A stretch of 64,000 bases of DNA, from contig NZ_JANQBB010000007.1 of the NCBI RefSeq assembly GCF_024721975.1, positions 186,001 through 250,000 on the forward strand, given 5' to 3'. Made by a program: the position numbers and the translations under genes. The stretch comes from Paenibacillus endoradicis. Its GTDB lineage: Bacteria > Bacillota > Bacilli > Paenibacillales > Paenibacillaceae. Shown piece by piece: positions 17,561 through 26,347 of this stretch. How positions within the stretch are numbered: the first letter of the stretch is position 1; every line of letters starts with the position of its first letter. The notes under the pieces are model-generated. The model searched no databases, was not told where the DNA came from, and worked only from the letters and a program-made list of their open reading frames with translations.

Positions 17561-18619
17561 TTATGCTGTCCAAGGCTCCATCATATAAGCGATAAGTAAT
17601 GCTGCTGTATTAACAATAGCATCTGCATGTGTACGCTCCATACCATGAGAAGCATGCACACCAGGACCAATCAGCGCGGCTCGAATATTATTTCCGCCAC
17701 GAAGAGCAGCAGAGGCATCTGAACCATAGTGAGGATAAATATCAACTGCATAAGCAAGTTGCTCACGCTTTGCTAGTTCAATAAGACGTGTTGTCATATT
17801 ATAATCATAAGGGCCTGACGAGTCCTTCGCACAAATTGATACATCGCATTCTGTAGCAGATAGATCATCGCCAAGAGCTCCCATATCAACAGCAATCATT
17901 TCGGTAATATCAGCTGGAATATGAGCTGTTCCATGTCCTACCTCTTCATAAGTAGATAGAATGATTTTTACAGTACGTGTTGGCGTAATATCATTGCGAT
18001 GAATCCATTCAAGAATGCCAAGCAAAGCAGCGACGCTAGCCTTATCATCCAAATGTCGAGACTTAACCCATCCATTCGGTAGTAACCGCGCACGTGCATC
18101 CCAAGAGATAAAATCACCTACGCTAATGCCAAGATTCTCAGTCTCTTCTTTGCTATTAACAAGTTCATCTATTCTCACTTCCATATTAGCTTCCTCACGC
18201 TTCCAATCACGAGCATCGGAATATACGTGAACAGAAGGCTTAGTAGACAGTACCGTTCCTTCATATGTTCTTCCGTCTCTTGTATGAATGAGGCAGTATT
18301 CACCTTCTACAGTTTGCATCGCGTATCCACCAATAGGAGTAAATCGTAACATTCCATTCGGTTTTATCGATCTGACCATTGCTCCTAAAGTATCAACATG
18401 TCCAGATAGTGCAAGGACATGATCGTTATCTTGACCAGGAATAGTAATAATAGCATTGCCTTTTGGGGTTAGTTCGATCTGAAATTTCAATCGCTTCACT
18501 TCTTGTTGAATCAATTTCATAATCTTCATGCAGTAACCGCTAGGACTTGGTATATTCAATAACTGTTCAAGCCATTCTAATATATAATCTCGGTTGAGCT
18601 TCGGTGTATTCGTAGTCAT
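17561..18619 (-). CDS. M42 family metallopeptidase (YsdC/FrvX-like)
   Basis: 352 residues, the normal size of the family. Metal-ligand motifs are in order: LALSGHVDTLGAMV, SRHLDDKASVAALLG (bridging Asp), STYEEVGHGTAHIP (catalytic Glu and ligand Glu), VDMGALGD and GVHASHGMERTH. M42 enzymes are di-metal cytosolic aminopeptidases or cellulase-related peptidases forming dodecameric shells. AAAGGAG lies 6 bases upstream of the ATG. Single gene; no operon partner. Confidence 0.93.
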   Translation of the reverse strand: MTTNTPKLNRDYILEWLEQLLNIPSPSGYCMKIMKLIQQEVKRLKFQIELTPKGNAIITIPGQDNDHVLALSGHVDTLGAMVRSIKPNGMLRFTPIGGYAMQTVEGEYCLIHTRDGRTYEGTVLSTKPSVHVYSDARDWKREEANMEVRIDELVNSKEETENLGISVGDFISWDARARLLPNGWVKSRHLDDKASVAALLGILEWIHRNDITPTRTVKIILSTYEEVGHGTAHIPADITEMIAVDMGALGDDLSATECDVSICAKDSSGPYDYNMTTRLIELAKREQLAYAVDIYPHYGSDASAALRGGNNIRAALIGPGVHASHGMERTHADAIVNTAALLIAYMMEPWTA

Positions 18620-18915
18620 AATGTTCTCCTTTATGTGAATATATCATTAGCTCGATATATTCTTTGGTCAATGCTTTCATCTATATTGTATAATGCTGAG
18701 GTTATGATGCTCAAGTTAATAAGTTCTTATAAGTGACCGTTCATATACTGTATACATATTATTATGAAAGTGAAAAACAAAAAGCATAGTATTAATTGCT
18801 TCAGCATACTTATATTATTAGATGATAACAGCTTGTCTAAAACGCTATTTGATCGTTCAAAAACACCTTTGAAAAAATATTTTTTTGAATAGCTGTTATT
18901 ATTTGAAAAGTGTGT
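18620..18915. other. AT-rich intergenic stretch without a gene
   Basis: No ORF with a ribosome binding site on either strand. Direct TTGT/TTATTA-rich tracts only; nothing else is seen before the cold-shock promoter. Confidence 0.5.
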
Positions 18916-19048
18916 TATAATAAAATTTGATTAAGAGCGACCTAATGGGTTCATCTTCATAGCAAAGTAATCTTACTTAGAAAGCTAAGCTGGAAATGAA
19001 TTACTTAATGATATTTTAGGTGGTTTTGAGAAAAGGATGGTATTGAAT
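18916..19048 (+). promoter_or_regulatory. Promoter and long 5' leader of the cold-shock gene
   Basis: Extended -10 TG-T-TATAAT with the hexamer at 18916-18921, then about 125 bases of untranslated leader before the start codon at 19049. Long structured leaders of csp mRNAs mediate cold induction in other bacteria; inverted segments (AAGTAATC / GAATTACTT) around 18965-19005 could form such structure. No folding was done. Confidence 0.6.
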
Positions 19049-19249
19049 ATGGAAACAGGAACAGTAAAATGGTTTAATGGTGAAAAAGGATTTGGCTTTA
19101 TCGAGGTTGAAGGCGGAAGTGACGTATTCGTACATTTCAGCGCAATCGTTGGAGATGGCTACAAATCACTAGATGAAGGTCAACGCGTTGAGTTCAACAT
19201 TACTCAAGGTAACCGTGGTCCTCAAGCTGAAAACGTAGTAAAACTTTAA
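19049..19249 (+). CDS. Cold-shock protein (CspA/CspB family)
   Basis: 66 residues. The RNP1 motif [10 protein letters not shown] and RNP2 VFVHFSAI are intact within [19 protein letters not shown]. These are single-domain OB-fold RNA chaperones that melt mRNA structure. A longer reading from 19037 places the ribosome binding site AAGGA against its ATG; the ATG at 19049 is the family start. YdjO follows about 85 bases downstream beyond a terminator. Confidence 0.96.
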   Translation: METGTVKWFNGEKGFGFIEVEGGSDVFVHFSAIVGDGYKSLDEGQRVEFNITQGNRGPQAENVVKL

Positions 19250-19260
19250 TACAAACGATG

Positions 19261-19298
19261 TTGTCCCGATTTTAATTAATCGGGGCAATTATTATTTT
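19261..19298 (+). terminator. Terminator of the cold-shock gene
   Basis: Stem TTGTCCCGATT (19261-19271) with AATCGGGGCAA (19278-19288) and trailing TTATTATTTTG. Confidence 0.85.
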
Positions 19299-19333
19299 GT
19301 ACCAATAATTTCAGAATAGAAGGTAGGATGCAT

Positions 19334-19546
19334 ATGTATAACTCTCGTAAGAAGCCGCTTGAAGACGTAGTAACTGAATTGACAGTGATTTGGGCTTGTT
19401 CAAATGAGAATTGTATGGGATGGATGCGGGATAATTTTGCTTTCTCAACAACTCCAGTGTGTCCACAATGTAAATCTGCAATGGTAAAAGGCGAAAAACT
19501 GTTACCAGTTGTTGAAAATACTAGCCCTAGCCAATCAAAAGAATAG
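19334..19546 (+). CDS. ydjO: Cold-inducible YdjO-like zinc-ribbon protein
   Basis: 70 residues. Two Cys pairs (WACSNENCMGW and PVCPQCKSAM) form a zinc ribbon in the YdjO pattern around MRDNFAFSTTPVCPQC. B. subtilis ydjO is induced by cold; its function is unknown. The ATG at 19334 is preferred to the one at 19328 because AGAAGGTAGG is then suitably spaced. Its position just behind the cold-shock gene supports a shared cold response. Confidence 0.85.
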   Translation: MYNSRKKPLEDVVTELTVIWACSNENCMGWMRDNFAFSTTPVCPQCKSAMVKGEKLLPVVENTSPSQSKE

Positions 19547-19582
19547 ATTAATTTGAACCATTTGGTTTAATGATATTATGTA

Positions 19583-19612
19583 AAAAGACACCTTATCAGG
19601 TGTCTTTTGCTT
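19583..19612 (+). terminator. Terminator of ydjO
   Basis: Perfect 11-bp stem AAAAGACACCT / AGGTGTCTTTT around a TATC loop; it can act on both strands between convergent genes. Confidence 0.88.
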
Positions 19613-19653
19613 TGTAGACATATTTGATTATAGGTTACGATTCAAAGTTTTAG

Positions 19654-20628
19654 CTACTGACAAACAATGATTTGTCTAATAAAGTTACTTTTTCTCGTTG
19701 TACAACGATCAAGTATTGTAAAGCCAACATCGGCAAGTAGGTCATCGATATTACCTACAGTTACAATAATCGCCTTGTCTGCAATACGACGAGCATGCTG
19801 TATGAGAGCTACTTGCGCTTCTGGTGTAGTATGAGAAAAATGGTTATATGGCAAATCTATAATAGCTACATCATAATGTTCCGTTACCTCTGCGATATCT
19901 CCACATTCCACAGAAGATTCATAATTGAAATGAATCAAATTTTCACGAGTACCTTGTACGACAAAGTGATTGATATCTCTACCGACCATATCAATATCCA
20001 TAGATAAAGCTTCAACGAGCACAGTACCAATACCGCAGCAAGGATCAATTGCTTTCACTCCAGCAGGATCAGGAATGGCAATATTAACGATAGCTCTGGC
20101 AACGCGAGTACTTAGTGCAATCGAGTAGCTCTTTGGCTTTTTCATATGGGACAGCCAGATCGCTTTACTTTTAATATAGTATCCGAAGTACCAACGACCG
20201 CCTAAAGTTAGAATACCAAATGTTTGGTCAGGCTGACGAACATCAGCGTCGCCTTCAATAATCAAGCCTAATTTACGCTCAATGTTGCGTTGGTCATCAT
20301 ATTCGATTTTATCCGCAGCGGATAAATCATTCATTTTCATGAAGATGACTTTGAAGGTTTGATCGCCTAGCACGATTTGTGTAACTTGTTCATAAATATC
20401 TTCGAGTGTATTTCCTTCATAGAGAACTTCAAGCCGTTCTCGCATAAATGGACTACGGTCTGGGTTGATGCAAATATCACTCATCAAAACACCAGTTTCA
20501 GATTGTTTGCCGAACAGAGAACGCATCTCAAGTTGACATAATTCCACTTCTTCAACTCTATATCCATACGTGTATATATATTGTGTAATCATATTGAAAG
20601 TCGTCGCATCCTTTTCCATGACGTGCAT
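19654..20628 (-). CDS. TRM11-like SAM-dependent RNA/DNA methyltransferase
   Basis: 324 residues. The SAM site is IDPCCGIGTVLVEAL and the catalytic N6/N2-amino-methylase motif is DLPYNHF (D-x-P-Y). The N-terminal half resembles a THUMP-like substrate-binding part (ITQYIYTYGYRVEEVELCQLEMRSLFG). The group methylates guanine-N2 in tRNA in archaea and eukaryotes; the bacterial target is not established. The start is ambiguous: 20628 lies only a few bases from a TATAAT, while the family N-terminus aligns with the ATG at 20592. Confidence 0.82.
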   Translation of the reverse strand: MHVMEKDATTFNMITQYIYTYGYRVEEVELCQLEMRSLFGKQSETGVLMSDICINPDRSPFMRERLEVLYEGNTLEDIYEQVTQIVLGDQTFKVIFMKMNDLSAADKIEYDDQRNIERKLGLIIEGDADVRQPDQTFGILTLGGRWYFGYYIKSKAIWLSHMKKPKSYSIALSTRVARAIVNIAIPDPAGVKAIDPCCGIGTVLVEALSMDIDMVGRDINHFVVQGTRENLIHFNYESSVECGDIAEVTEHYDVAIIDLPYNHFSHTTPEAQVALIQHARRIADKAIIVTVGNIDDLLADVGFTILDRCTTRKSNFIRQIIVCQ

Positions 20629-20663
20629 AAGACTTTATTATACGCTATAAAGCACATATATAT

Positions 20664-21252
20664 AAGAGGTAGTTCAAAACCAGTTGCTTGTGATCACGAA
20701 GTAACGCACTGTAGCTTAATCGGCGTCGAAGCTGCCATTCATCGGAAGCCTAAGTTGCTCGTGTACCACTAACGTACACTCCGCTACTCGTTTCCTAGCT
20801 TCATGGCACTTTCTTGATGCTGACAAGCGACTGTTATGAACTTTTATTGGAAGAGGTAGCTCAAAACAGTCGCTTGTGATCACGAAATAACGCACTGTAG
20901 CTTAATCGGCGTCGAAGCTGCCATTCATCGGAAGCCTAAGTTGCTCGTGTACCACTAACGTACACTCCGCTACTCGTTTCCTAGCTTCATGGCACTTTCT
21001 TGATGCTGACAAGCGACTGTTATGAACTTTTATTGGAAGAGGTAGTTCAAAAACAGTCGCTTGTGATCACGAAGTAACGCACTGTAGCTTAATCGGCGTC
21101 GAAGCTGCCATTCATCGAAAGCCTACGTTGCTCGTGTACCAACCACTTACACTTGCGTTTCCTCTTTCCACAAGTAGCGCTTCATCTTCTCGGTTCTGAA
21201 AGCTCGCTGCTATGAACCTTTATTGGAAGAGGAAGTTCAAAAACAGTCACTA
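20664..21252 (+). repeat. Palindromic repeat family, locus B (three tandem units plus a partial fourth)
   Basis: AAGAGG(T/A)AG(T/C)TCAAAA begins units at 20664, 20851, 21037 and 21227, giving periods of 187, 186 and 190 bp. Each full unit opens with an arm such as AACAGTCGCTTGT followed by GATCACGA and closes with ACAAGCGACTGTTATGAAC, which is its reverse complement. The centre holds GTGTAC-N7-GTACAC in units 1 and 2. The fourth copy breaks off after about 25 bases. Units 1 and 2 are nearly identical; unit 3 diverges in its right half. No ribosome binding site or plausible gene lies within. Confidence 0.93.
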
Positions 21253-21353
21253 TAATAAAGCAGTTTTCCGAGTATAATAGATTAAGTAACATTTAATAAC
21301 GAATTTATCCTATTTAAGATAGGTTAACTAATATACCGTAGAAGAGGTCAATA

Positions 21354-22796
21354 ATGAGCGAAAAGAAATTTACAGATTATCAATTAAGTGAAGAGATTGT
21401 TAGAGCGCTGCATAGCTTAGGTTATGAAGAAGCGACAGAAGTGCAATCTAAAGTTATTCCAGTAGCGTTGCAAAATCAGGATCTTGTTGTAAAATCACAA
21501 ACAGGTAGTGGAAAAACGGCAGCATATGGTATTCCACTATGTGAGCTAGTCGATTGGAATGAGAATAAGCCACAAGCATTAATTCTTACGCCGACACGTG
21601 AGCTAGCAGTGCAGGTTAATGAAGATTTAACGAATATCGGACGTTTCAAACGTATTAAGTCTACGGCTTTGTATGGTAAATCTCCTTTCCATGTACAAAG
21701 AGCAGAGTTAAAACAACGTACCCATATGGTCGTAGGTACACCTGGCCGAGTGAATGATCATATTGAAAGAGGTACACTTTCACTGGAACGTATTTCGTAC
21801 CTTGTTATTGATGAAGCAGATGAAATGTTGAACATGGGTTTTATTGAACAAGTACAAGCGATTATTCAAGCTATTCCTAATGATCGAGTAACGATGTTAT
21901 TCTCGGCGACTTTCCCTGAAGATGTAGCTAAGCTTTCTCGTCAATATATGGACAACCCTACTGAAATTGAGATTAAAGCGAGCGGTTTAACGACATCAAC
22001 GATCGAGCATTCCCTTATTGAAGTGAAGCCAGCGGACAAGTTAGCATTACTACAAAATGTACTTATTGTAGAAAGCCCAGATAGCTGCATTATCTTTTGT
22101 CGTACACAGGAACATGTCGACCAATTGTATAGAGAAATGGTCGAATGTGACTACCCTGTAGATCGCATACATGGTGGTATGGAGCAAGTAGAGCGTTTTG
22201 AAGTGATGAATGCATTTCGAACAGGTCAGTTCCGTTACTTAGTGGCAACGGATGTTGCTGCTCGAGGTATTGATATTACAAATATTACGCATGTTATTAA
22301 TTATGATATTCCGCTTGAGAAAGAAAGCTATGTTCACCGCACAGGAAGGACTGGTCGTGCGGGTAAGCAAGGTAAAGCGATCACTTTCGTTGCGCCTTCG
22401 GATGGTAGACGATTGAACGATATTGAAGAGTATATTGGTTTTGCTATCCCTCGTGTAAAAGCACCTTCCGAGGATGCTGTTGATCTTCGCAGAGAGGCAT
22501 TCAATAATAAATTAAGTGCTGGACCAGAGTTGAAGAAAGACAAACGTGAGCAGTTGAATAAGCAGATTATGAAGCTTAACTTCAACGGTGGTAAGAAGAA
22601 GAAATTTAGAGCAGTTGATTTTGTAGGAACGATAGCGAAAATTGAAGGTGTAACTGCCGAGGATATTGGGATTATTACGATTCTTGACAATGTGACGGAC
22701 GTTGAAATCTTGAACGGAAAAGGACAACTTGTGCTTGATGTCATGAGAGAAACTACCGTTAAGGGTAAGCAATTAAAGGTTCGTAGAGCAAAATAA
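21354..22796 (+). CDS. dbpA: DEAD-box ATP-dependent RNA helicase DbpA (YxiN)
   Basis: 480 residues. Motifs in order: Q-motif, I SQTGSGKT, Ia PTRELA, II DEAD (VIDEADEM), [34 protein letters not shown]-terminal DbpA RNA-binding domain (about 405-480) ends the protein. B. subtilis YxiN, also about 479 residues, uses this domain to dock on hairpin 92 of 23S rRNA during 50S assembly. GAAGAGG precedes the ATG by 7 bases. It is separated from the upstream gene by repeat array B. Confidence 0.95.
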   Translation: MSEKKFTDYQLSEEIVRALHSLGYEEATEVQSKVIPVALQNQDLVVKSQTGSGKTAAYGIPLCELVDWNENKPQALILTPTRELAVQVNEDLTNIGRFKRIKSTALYGKSPFHVQRAELKQRTHMVVGTPGRVNDHIERGTLSLERISYLVIDEADEMLNMGFIEQVQAIIQAIPNDRVTMLFSATFPEDVAKLSRQYMDNPTEIEIKASGLTTSTIEHSLIEVKPADKLALLQNVLIVESPDSCIIFCRTQEHVDQLYREMVECDYPVDRIHGGMEQVERFEVMNAFRTGQFRYLVATDVAARGIDITNITHVINYDIPLEKESYVHRTGRTGRAGKQGKAITFVAPSDGRRLNDIEEYIGFAIPRVKAPSEDAVDLRREAFNNKLSAGPELKKDKREQLNKQIMKLNFNGGKKKKFRAVDFVGTIAKIEGVTAEDIGIITILDNVTDVEILNGKGQLVLDVMRETTVKGKQLKVRRAK

Positions 22797-22813
22797 TTTT
22801 AAGTTTTATTATA

Positions 22814-22870
22814 GAAGCACTATCAATAATTAACGTAGTTAACGTTTATTGTTGATGGTGCTTTTTTTGT
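22814..22870 (+). terminator. Terminator of dbpA
   Basis: Long stem around AAGCACTATCAATAA and TTATTGTTGATGGTGCTT followed by TTTTTTTG. Confidence 0.88.
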
Positions 22871-23217
22871 TATGTGGAACATAGATATTATGGTAGTAAA
22901 ATAACTTAGTATTGAGGCATATGTGAAGCAATTTAATAGATACATAATGAAAAAGCTAACCCTCAATGAATATAGTTGTGGGTTATTTATTTTTATACAT
23001 TGTTTAACGAGATGATCATGTGATCCTGCATTAAAAATTGAAACGATCCACTACAAAACACGTATCAAAGTGTTAAGTTTCCATTTGAAGAAAATAAATA
23101 ACGATTATCCAAAATTTATATGATAAAATAGTAAGGGAATTACTGAATTTCTTTTGCAGACGTGTGCTTAAGCAATAATTCAAGTCTCGATTAAGGACAT
23201 CCTTTGAGGAGGTATGT
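22871..23217 (+). other. Intergenic region with an orphan terminator-like hairpin
   Basis: No gene is seen. At 22957-22996 TAACCCTCAA pairs with TTGTGGGTTA and is followed by TTTATTTTTATA, a good terminator with no gene in front of it beyond the dbpA terminator. AT-rich sequence leads to the ribosome binding site GAGGAGG of the next gene at about 23206. Confidence 0.55.
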
Positions 23218-23964
23218 ATGGTGAGTAACATCAAGGTAGTAAAGCTGTTTGGACTTGTGGTAGCAATTGTATTAATTAATATCATCATGCTGTCTCCTGG
23301 ATTAGTAGGATTAACAATAGGGGGAAGCAATGCTATTGAAACAGCTTCTAGTATAACGATTTTAATTATTAGTGCCCTTGTGCTGATATATGGAAGTTAT
23401 ACATTACTATTCAAGTCTCCTGTAGTGTTAGCAGTCAAAGATATTAAGTCTCAAGAAGATTATAAGGAAGGTCTGCTGCAATACAGACACAATAAAGTAC
23501 TGAAGCAGGAAATTGATCTGTCGATTGATCAATTAGAACGAATGGAGAAGAAGAAGGTTACGTTACATGACATTCTTAATGAAAGATTTGAAACAACAGA
23601 ACTTAGTTACAAAAAGTTTGCTGCAGTTATTATAGCAGTGGAAACATTATTCCTATCCAATATTAAAGGAATTATTAATAAACTAAATGTATTTGATGCT
23701 TCGGAATTATCAGAGTTTATTGCCGAGCCGAGATCAGCTTCTTTTTCTAATAAGCTAATGCAACAAAAGTTTGAGCTCCATAATGAATATGTCAATTATG
23801 TAAAAGGATATGTTGGAGCAAATGAAGAGATTTTGCTAAAGCTAGATAAATTACTTCTAGAAATTTCACTATTAGGTAGCTCAGATTATAGAGATGTTGA
23901 GGAGATGCCTTGCATGAAAGAAATAGATGAATTGATCGGACAAACAAAATTTTATAAGCAATAA
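23218..23964 (+). CDS. Two-TM membrane protein of the TelA/VWA cluster
   Basis: 248 residues. Two hydrophobic segments near the N-terminus (about 8-35 and 44-70) are followed by a 180-residue, charged, mainly helical cytoplasmic tail. I recognise no named family. GAGGAGG is 5 bases from the ATG at 23218 and 8 from a GTG at 23221. Only 12 bases separate it from the next gene, so the two are cotranscribed. Its role is presumably to form a membrane platform with the anchored VWA protein. Confidence 0.8.
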   Translation: MVSNIKVVKLFGLVVAIVLINIIMLSPGLVGLTIGGSNAIETASSITILIISALVLIYGSYTLLFKSPVVLAVKDIKSQEDYKEGLLQYRHNKVLKQEIDLSIDQLERMEKKKVTLHDILNERFETTELSYKKFAAVIIAVETLFLSNIKGIINKLNVFDASELSEFIAEPRSASFSNKLMQQKFELHNEYVNYVKGYVGANEEILLKLDKLLLEISLLGSSDYRDVEEMPCMKEIDELIGQTKFYKQ

Positions 23965-23976
23965 GGGGGATTGGAA

Positions 23977-25665
23977 ATGGCGAATAAAGGAAAAGCGTTT
24001 GCTATATTAATAGTTATTACAATCATTGTATTTGGACTTGTATATCTAGGAATCACTTTGACATCTAATATAGGAAAAACGAGTACGGAAGTTTCAGAGG
24101 AAGATGCAGACAAAAAGTTAGATAAGCTATACAAAAATATTAAAGTTACAAGTGCAGAACAGATTAAAGGTCAAGTTGATCTAGATCCTGTAGCTGTTGG
24201 AGATTCTTTACCCGATATCTCTAAATTCGGTATATCCGTAGAAAATACAACGGATAGTTACATAGAAATATTTTCATCTATTGAGAAATCAGGTACAGGT
24301 ATTGACGGTTGGTTAAATGAAGTTGCCAATGAATTTAATAAAGCAGGAATTCAGGTTGATGGGAAGACAGTTTCGGTGAAGATTCGAAATATTGCTTCGG
24401 GTACAGCTACAGATTTTATTAGATCAGGTAAGTATATTCCTGATGCATTCACTCCATCCAATGAGCTTTGGGGAGAGATGGTGAAAGCGGAAGGAATACA
24501 AACAGAGCTTGTAACGAAGCGACTTGTAGGTAATGTACCAGGGATTGTATCAACTAAAGCTAAATACGATGAGTTAGTAGATAAATACGGTGCGCTCAAT
24601 GTGAAGACGGTAACCGATGCGATAGCAGACAATGAATTAGCTATGGGCTATACTGATCCGTTCGCAAGCTCAACGGGATTAAATTTTCTAGTAACAACTT
24701 TACAGACATTTGATAATGAAGATTTATTAAGTGATAAGGCTGTTCAAGGGTTTGAGAGATTCCAAGCCAATGTTCCTTTTATTGCTTCTACAACGATTCA
24801 AATGCGTGAAGCTGCGAAGACAGGTATGTTAGACGCATTTGTATTAGAATATCAGACGTTCGTAAATACAGCTGACTTGAAAACAGGCTATGTATTTACT
24901 CCATTTGGTGTGAGACATGATAGTCCATTATATGCTTTAGGTGATCTACCACAATTCAAAAGAGATATTATTAAACAATTTGCTGAATTTGTCGCACAAG
25001 ATAAATATCAAAAATTAGGTAATGATAAAGGGTTTAATGGTCTAGAAGAATATCAATCTGAGTTAGAACCGGTAGAAGGTACATTATTAACTGCTGCTCA
25101 GAAGCTTTGGAAAGAAAAGAAAAATGGCGATAAGCCAGTTGCGGCAATGTTTGTTGCAGATATATCTGGAAGTATGGATGGTGAGCCACTTAACCGATTG
25201 AAAGAATCGTTGATGAAGGGGCAAAAGTATTTGGGAAGAGATAATAGTATTGGTCTTGTATCATATTCTAGTAATGTGACGATCAATCTTCCTATTGGTA
25301 AATACGATACGAATCAGCAATCTATGTTTGTAGGTGCGGTTGATAGCTTGCAAGCAGGTGGTGGGACAGCTACATTTGATGGCATTGTTGTAGCAATGAA
25401 GTTACTACAAGAGCAAATGAAGCTTGACCCTAATGTGAAGCCGATTATTTTCGTGCTAAGTGATGGGGAAACGAATGAAGGACATTCATTGAAAGACATT
25501 AAAGGCTTGATAGAGACTTACAAAATTCCAGTATACACGATTGGCTACAATGCTAATATTGAAGCGTTAAAGAGCATATCTAGTATTAACGAAGCAGCTA
25601 GCATTAACGCTGATACGGATGATGTGGTGTACAAAATAAGCAACTTGTTAAACGTCCAAATGTAG
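23977..25665 (+). CDS. Membrane-anchored solute-binding-like/VWA domain protein
   Basis: 562 residues. An N-terminal helix (about 6-28) anchors it. Residues about 60-350 resemble an extracellular substrate-binding protein (IEIFSSIEKSGTGIDGWLNEVANEFNKAGIQV; GYTDPFASSTGLNFL). Residues about 375-562 are a von Willebrand A domain with a complete MIDAS: DISGSMDG, the Thr in GGGTATFDG, and SDGETNEG. Such proteins display a metal-dependent adhesion or complex-assembly domain outside the cell. The ORF can open with TTG at 23971, but AAGGGGG is 7 bases from the ATG at 23977. Its stop lies within a few bases of repeat array C, which separates it from the TelA gene. Confidence 0.85.
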   Translation: MANKGKAFAILIVITIIVFGLVYLGITLTSNIGKTSTEVSEEDADKKLDKLYKNIKVTSAEQIKGQVDLDPVAVGDSLPDISKFGISVENTTDSYIEIFSSIEKSGTGIDGWLNEVANEFNKAGIQVDGKTVSVKIRNIASGTATDFIRSGKYIPDAFTPSNELWGEMVKAEGIQTELVTKRLVGNVPGIVSTKAKYDELVDKYGALNVKTVTDAIADNELAMGYTDPFASSTGLNFLVTTLQTFDNEDLLSDKAVQGFERFQANVPFIASTTIQMREAAKTGMLDAFVLEYQTFVNTADLKTGYVFTPFGVRHDSPLYALGDLPQFKRDIIKQFAEFVAQDKYQKLGNDKGFNGLEEYQSELEPVEGTLLTAAQKLWKEKKNGDKPVAAMFVADISGSMDGEPLNRLKESLMKGQKYLGRDNSIGLVSYSSNVTINLPIGKYDTNQQSMFVGAVDSLQAGGGTATFDGIVVAMKLLQEQMKLDPNVKPIIFVLSDGETNEGHSLKDIKGLIETYKIPVYTIGYNANIEALKSISSINEAASINADTDDVVYKISNLLNVQM

Positions 25666-26252
25666 ATGTATCTCAAAACATCCGACAGTGATCACGATGA
25701 TTAGCTTCGAGGTTGATTCGGCGTCGAATATGCCCTCCATCGAAAGCCTGCGTGTGCTCGTGTACCAATAACGTACACTGTGCTACTCGTTTTCGCTGGA
25801 GAGCATCTTCTTGGTACTGACAGCCGAATGTTTTGAGCCTTCATTGGAAGATGCAACTCAAAACATTCGACTGTGATCACGATGATTATGCTAACATAGC
25901 TTATTCAGCGTCGAAGATAATGCCTGTCGGAAGCTTGCATTTGCTTGTGTACTAAAGACGTACACTCGCTTGGTATGAATTTCGAAGAAGAAACTCAAAA
26001 CATTCGACTGTGATCACGATGATTAGCTTCGAGGTTGATTCGGCGTCGAAGATAATGCCTGTGGGAAGCTTGCATTTGCTTGTGTACTAAAGACGTACAC
26101 TCGCTTGGTGTGAATTTCGAAAAAGAAACTCAAAACATCCGACTGTGATCACGATGATTATGCTAACGTAGCTTATTGTCGAAGATGATGCCTGTCGGAA
26201 GCTTGCATTTGCTTGTGTACTAAAGACGTACACTCGCTTGATGTGAATTTTA
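25666..26252 (+). repeat. Palindromic repeat family, locus C (one full and three shortened units)
   Basis: CTCAAAACAT begins units at 25672, 25857, 25994 and 26129. The first unit is 185 bp with both arms (AACATCCGACAGTGATCACGA and CTGACAGCCGAATGTTTTGAG). The next three are 137, 135 and about 122 bp and have lost the right part, ending in CACTCGCTTG(G/A)TRTGAATTT. All keep GATCACGATGATTA and GTGTAC-N7-GTACAC. The array separates the VWA and TelA genes; 25666-26347 contains no ORF with a ribosome binding site other than the one before TelA. Confidence 0.9.
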
Positions 26253-26347
26253 GGTTGATATTACATAAACAGAAGCTGGTGTACTTGAACGGTACACACC
26301 GCAAGACCATGCAATCTTAATAACCAAAAATTATAGGAGGCTATGCT

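Noticed and set aside
20581..20772. 63-residue plus-strand ORF
   Set aside because: It is the translation of the start of repeat locus B.
20664..21252. CRISPR-like tandem repeats
   Set aside because: Units are about 187 bp, adjoin each other with no unique spacers, and no cas gene is nearby.
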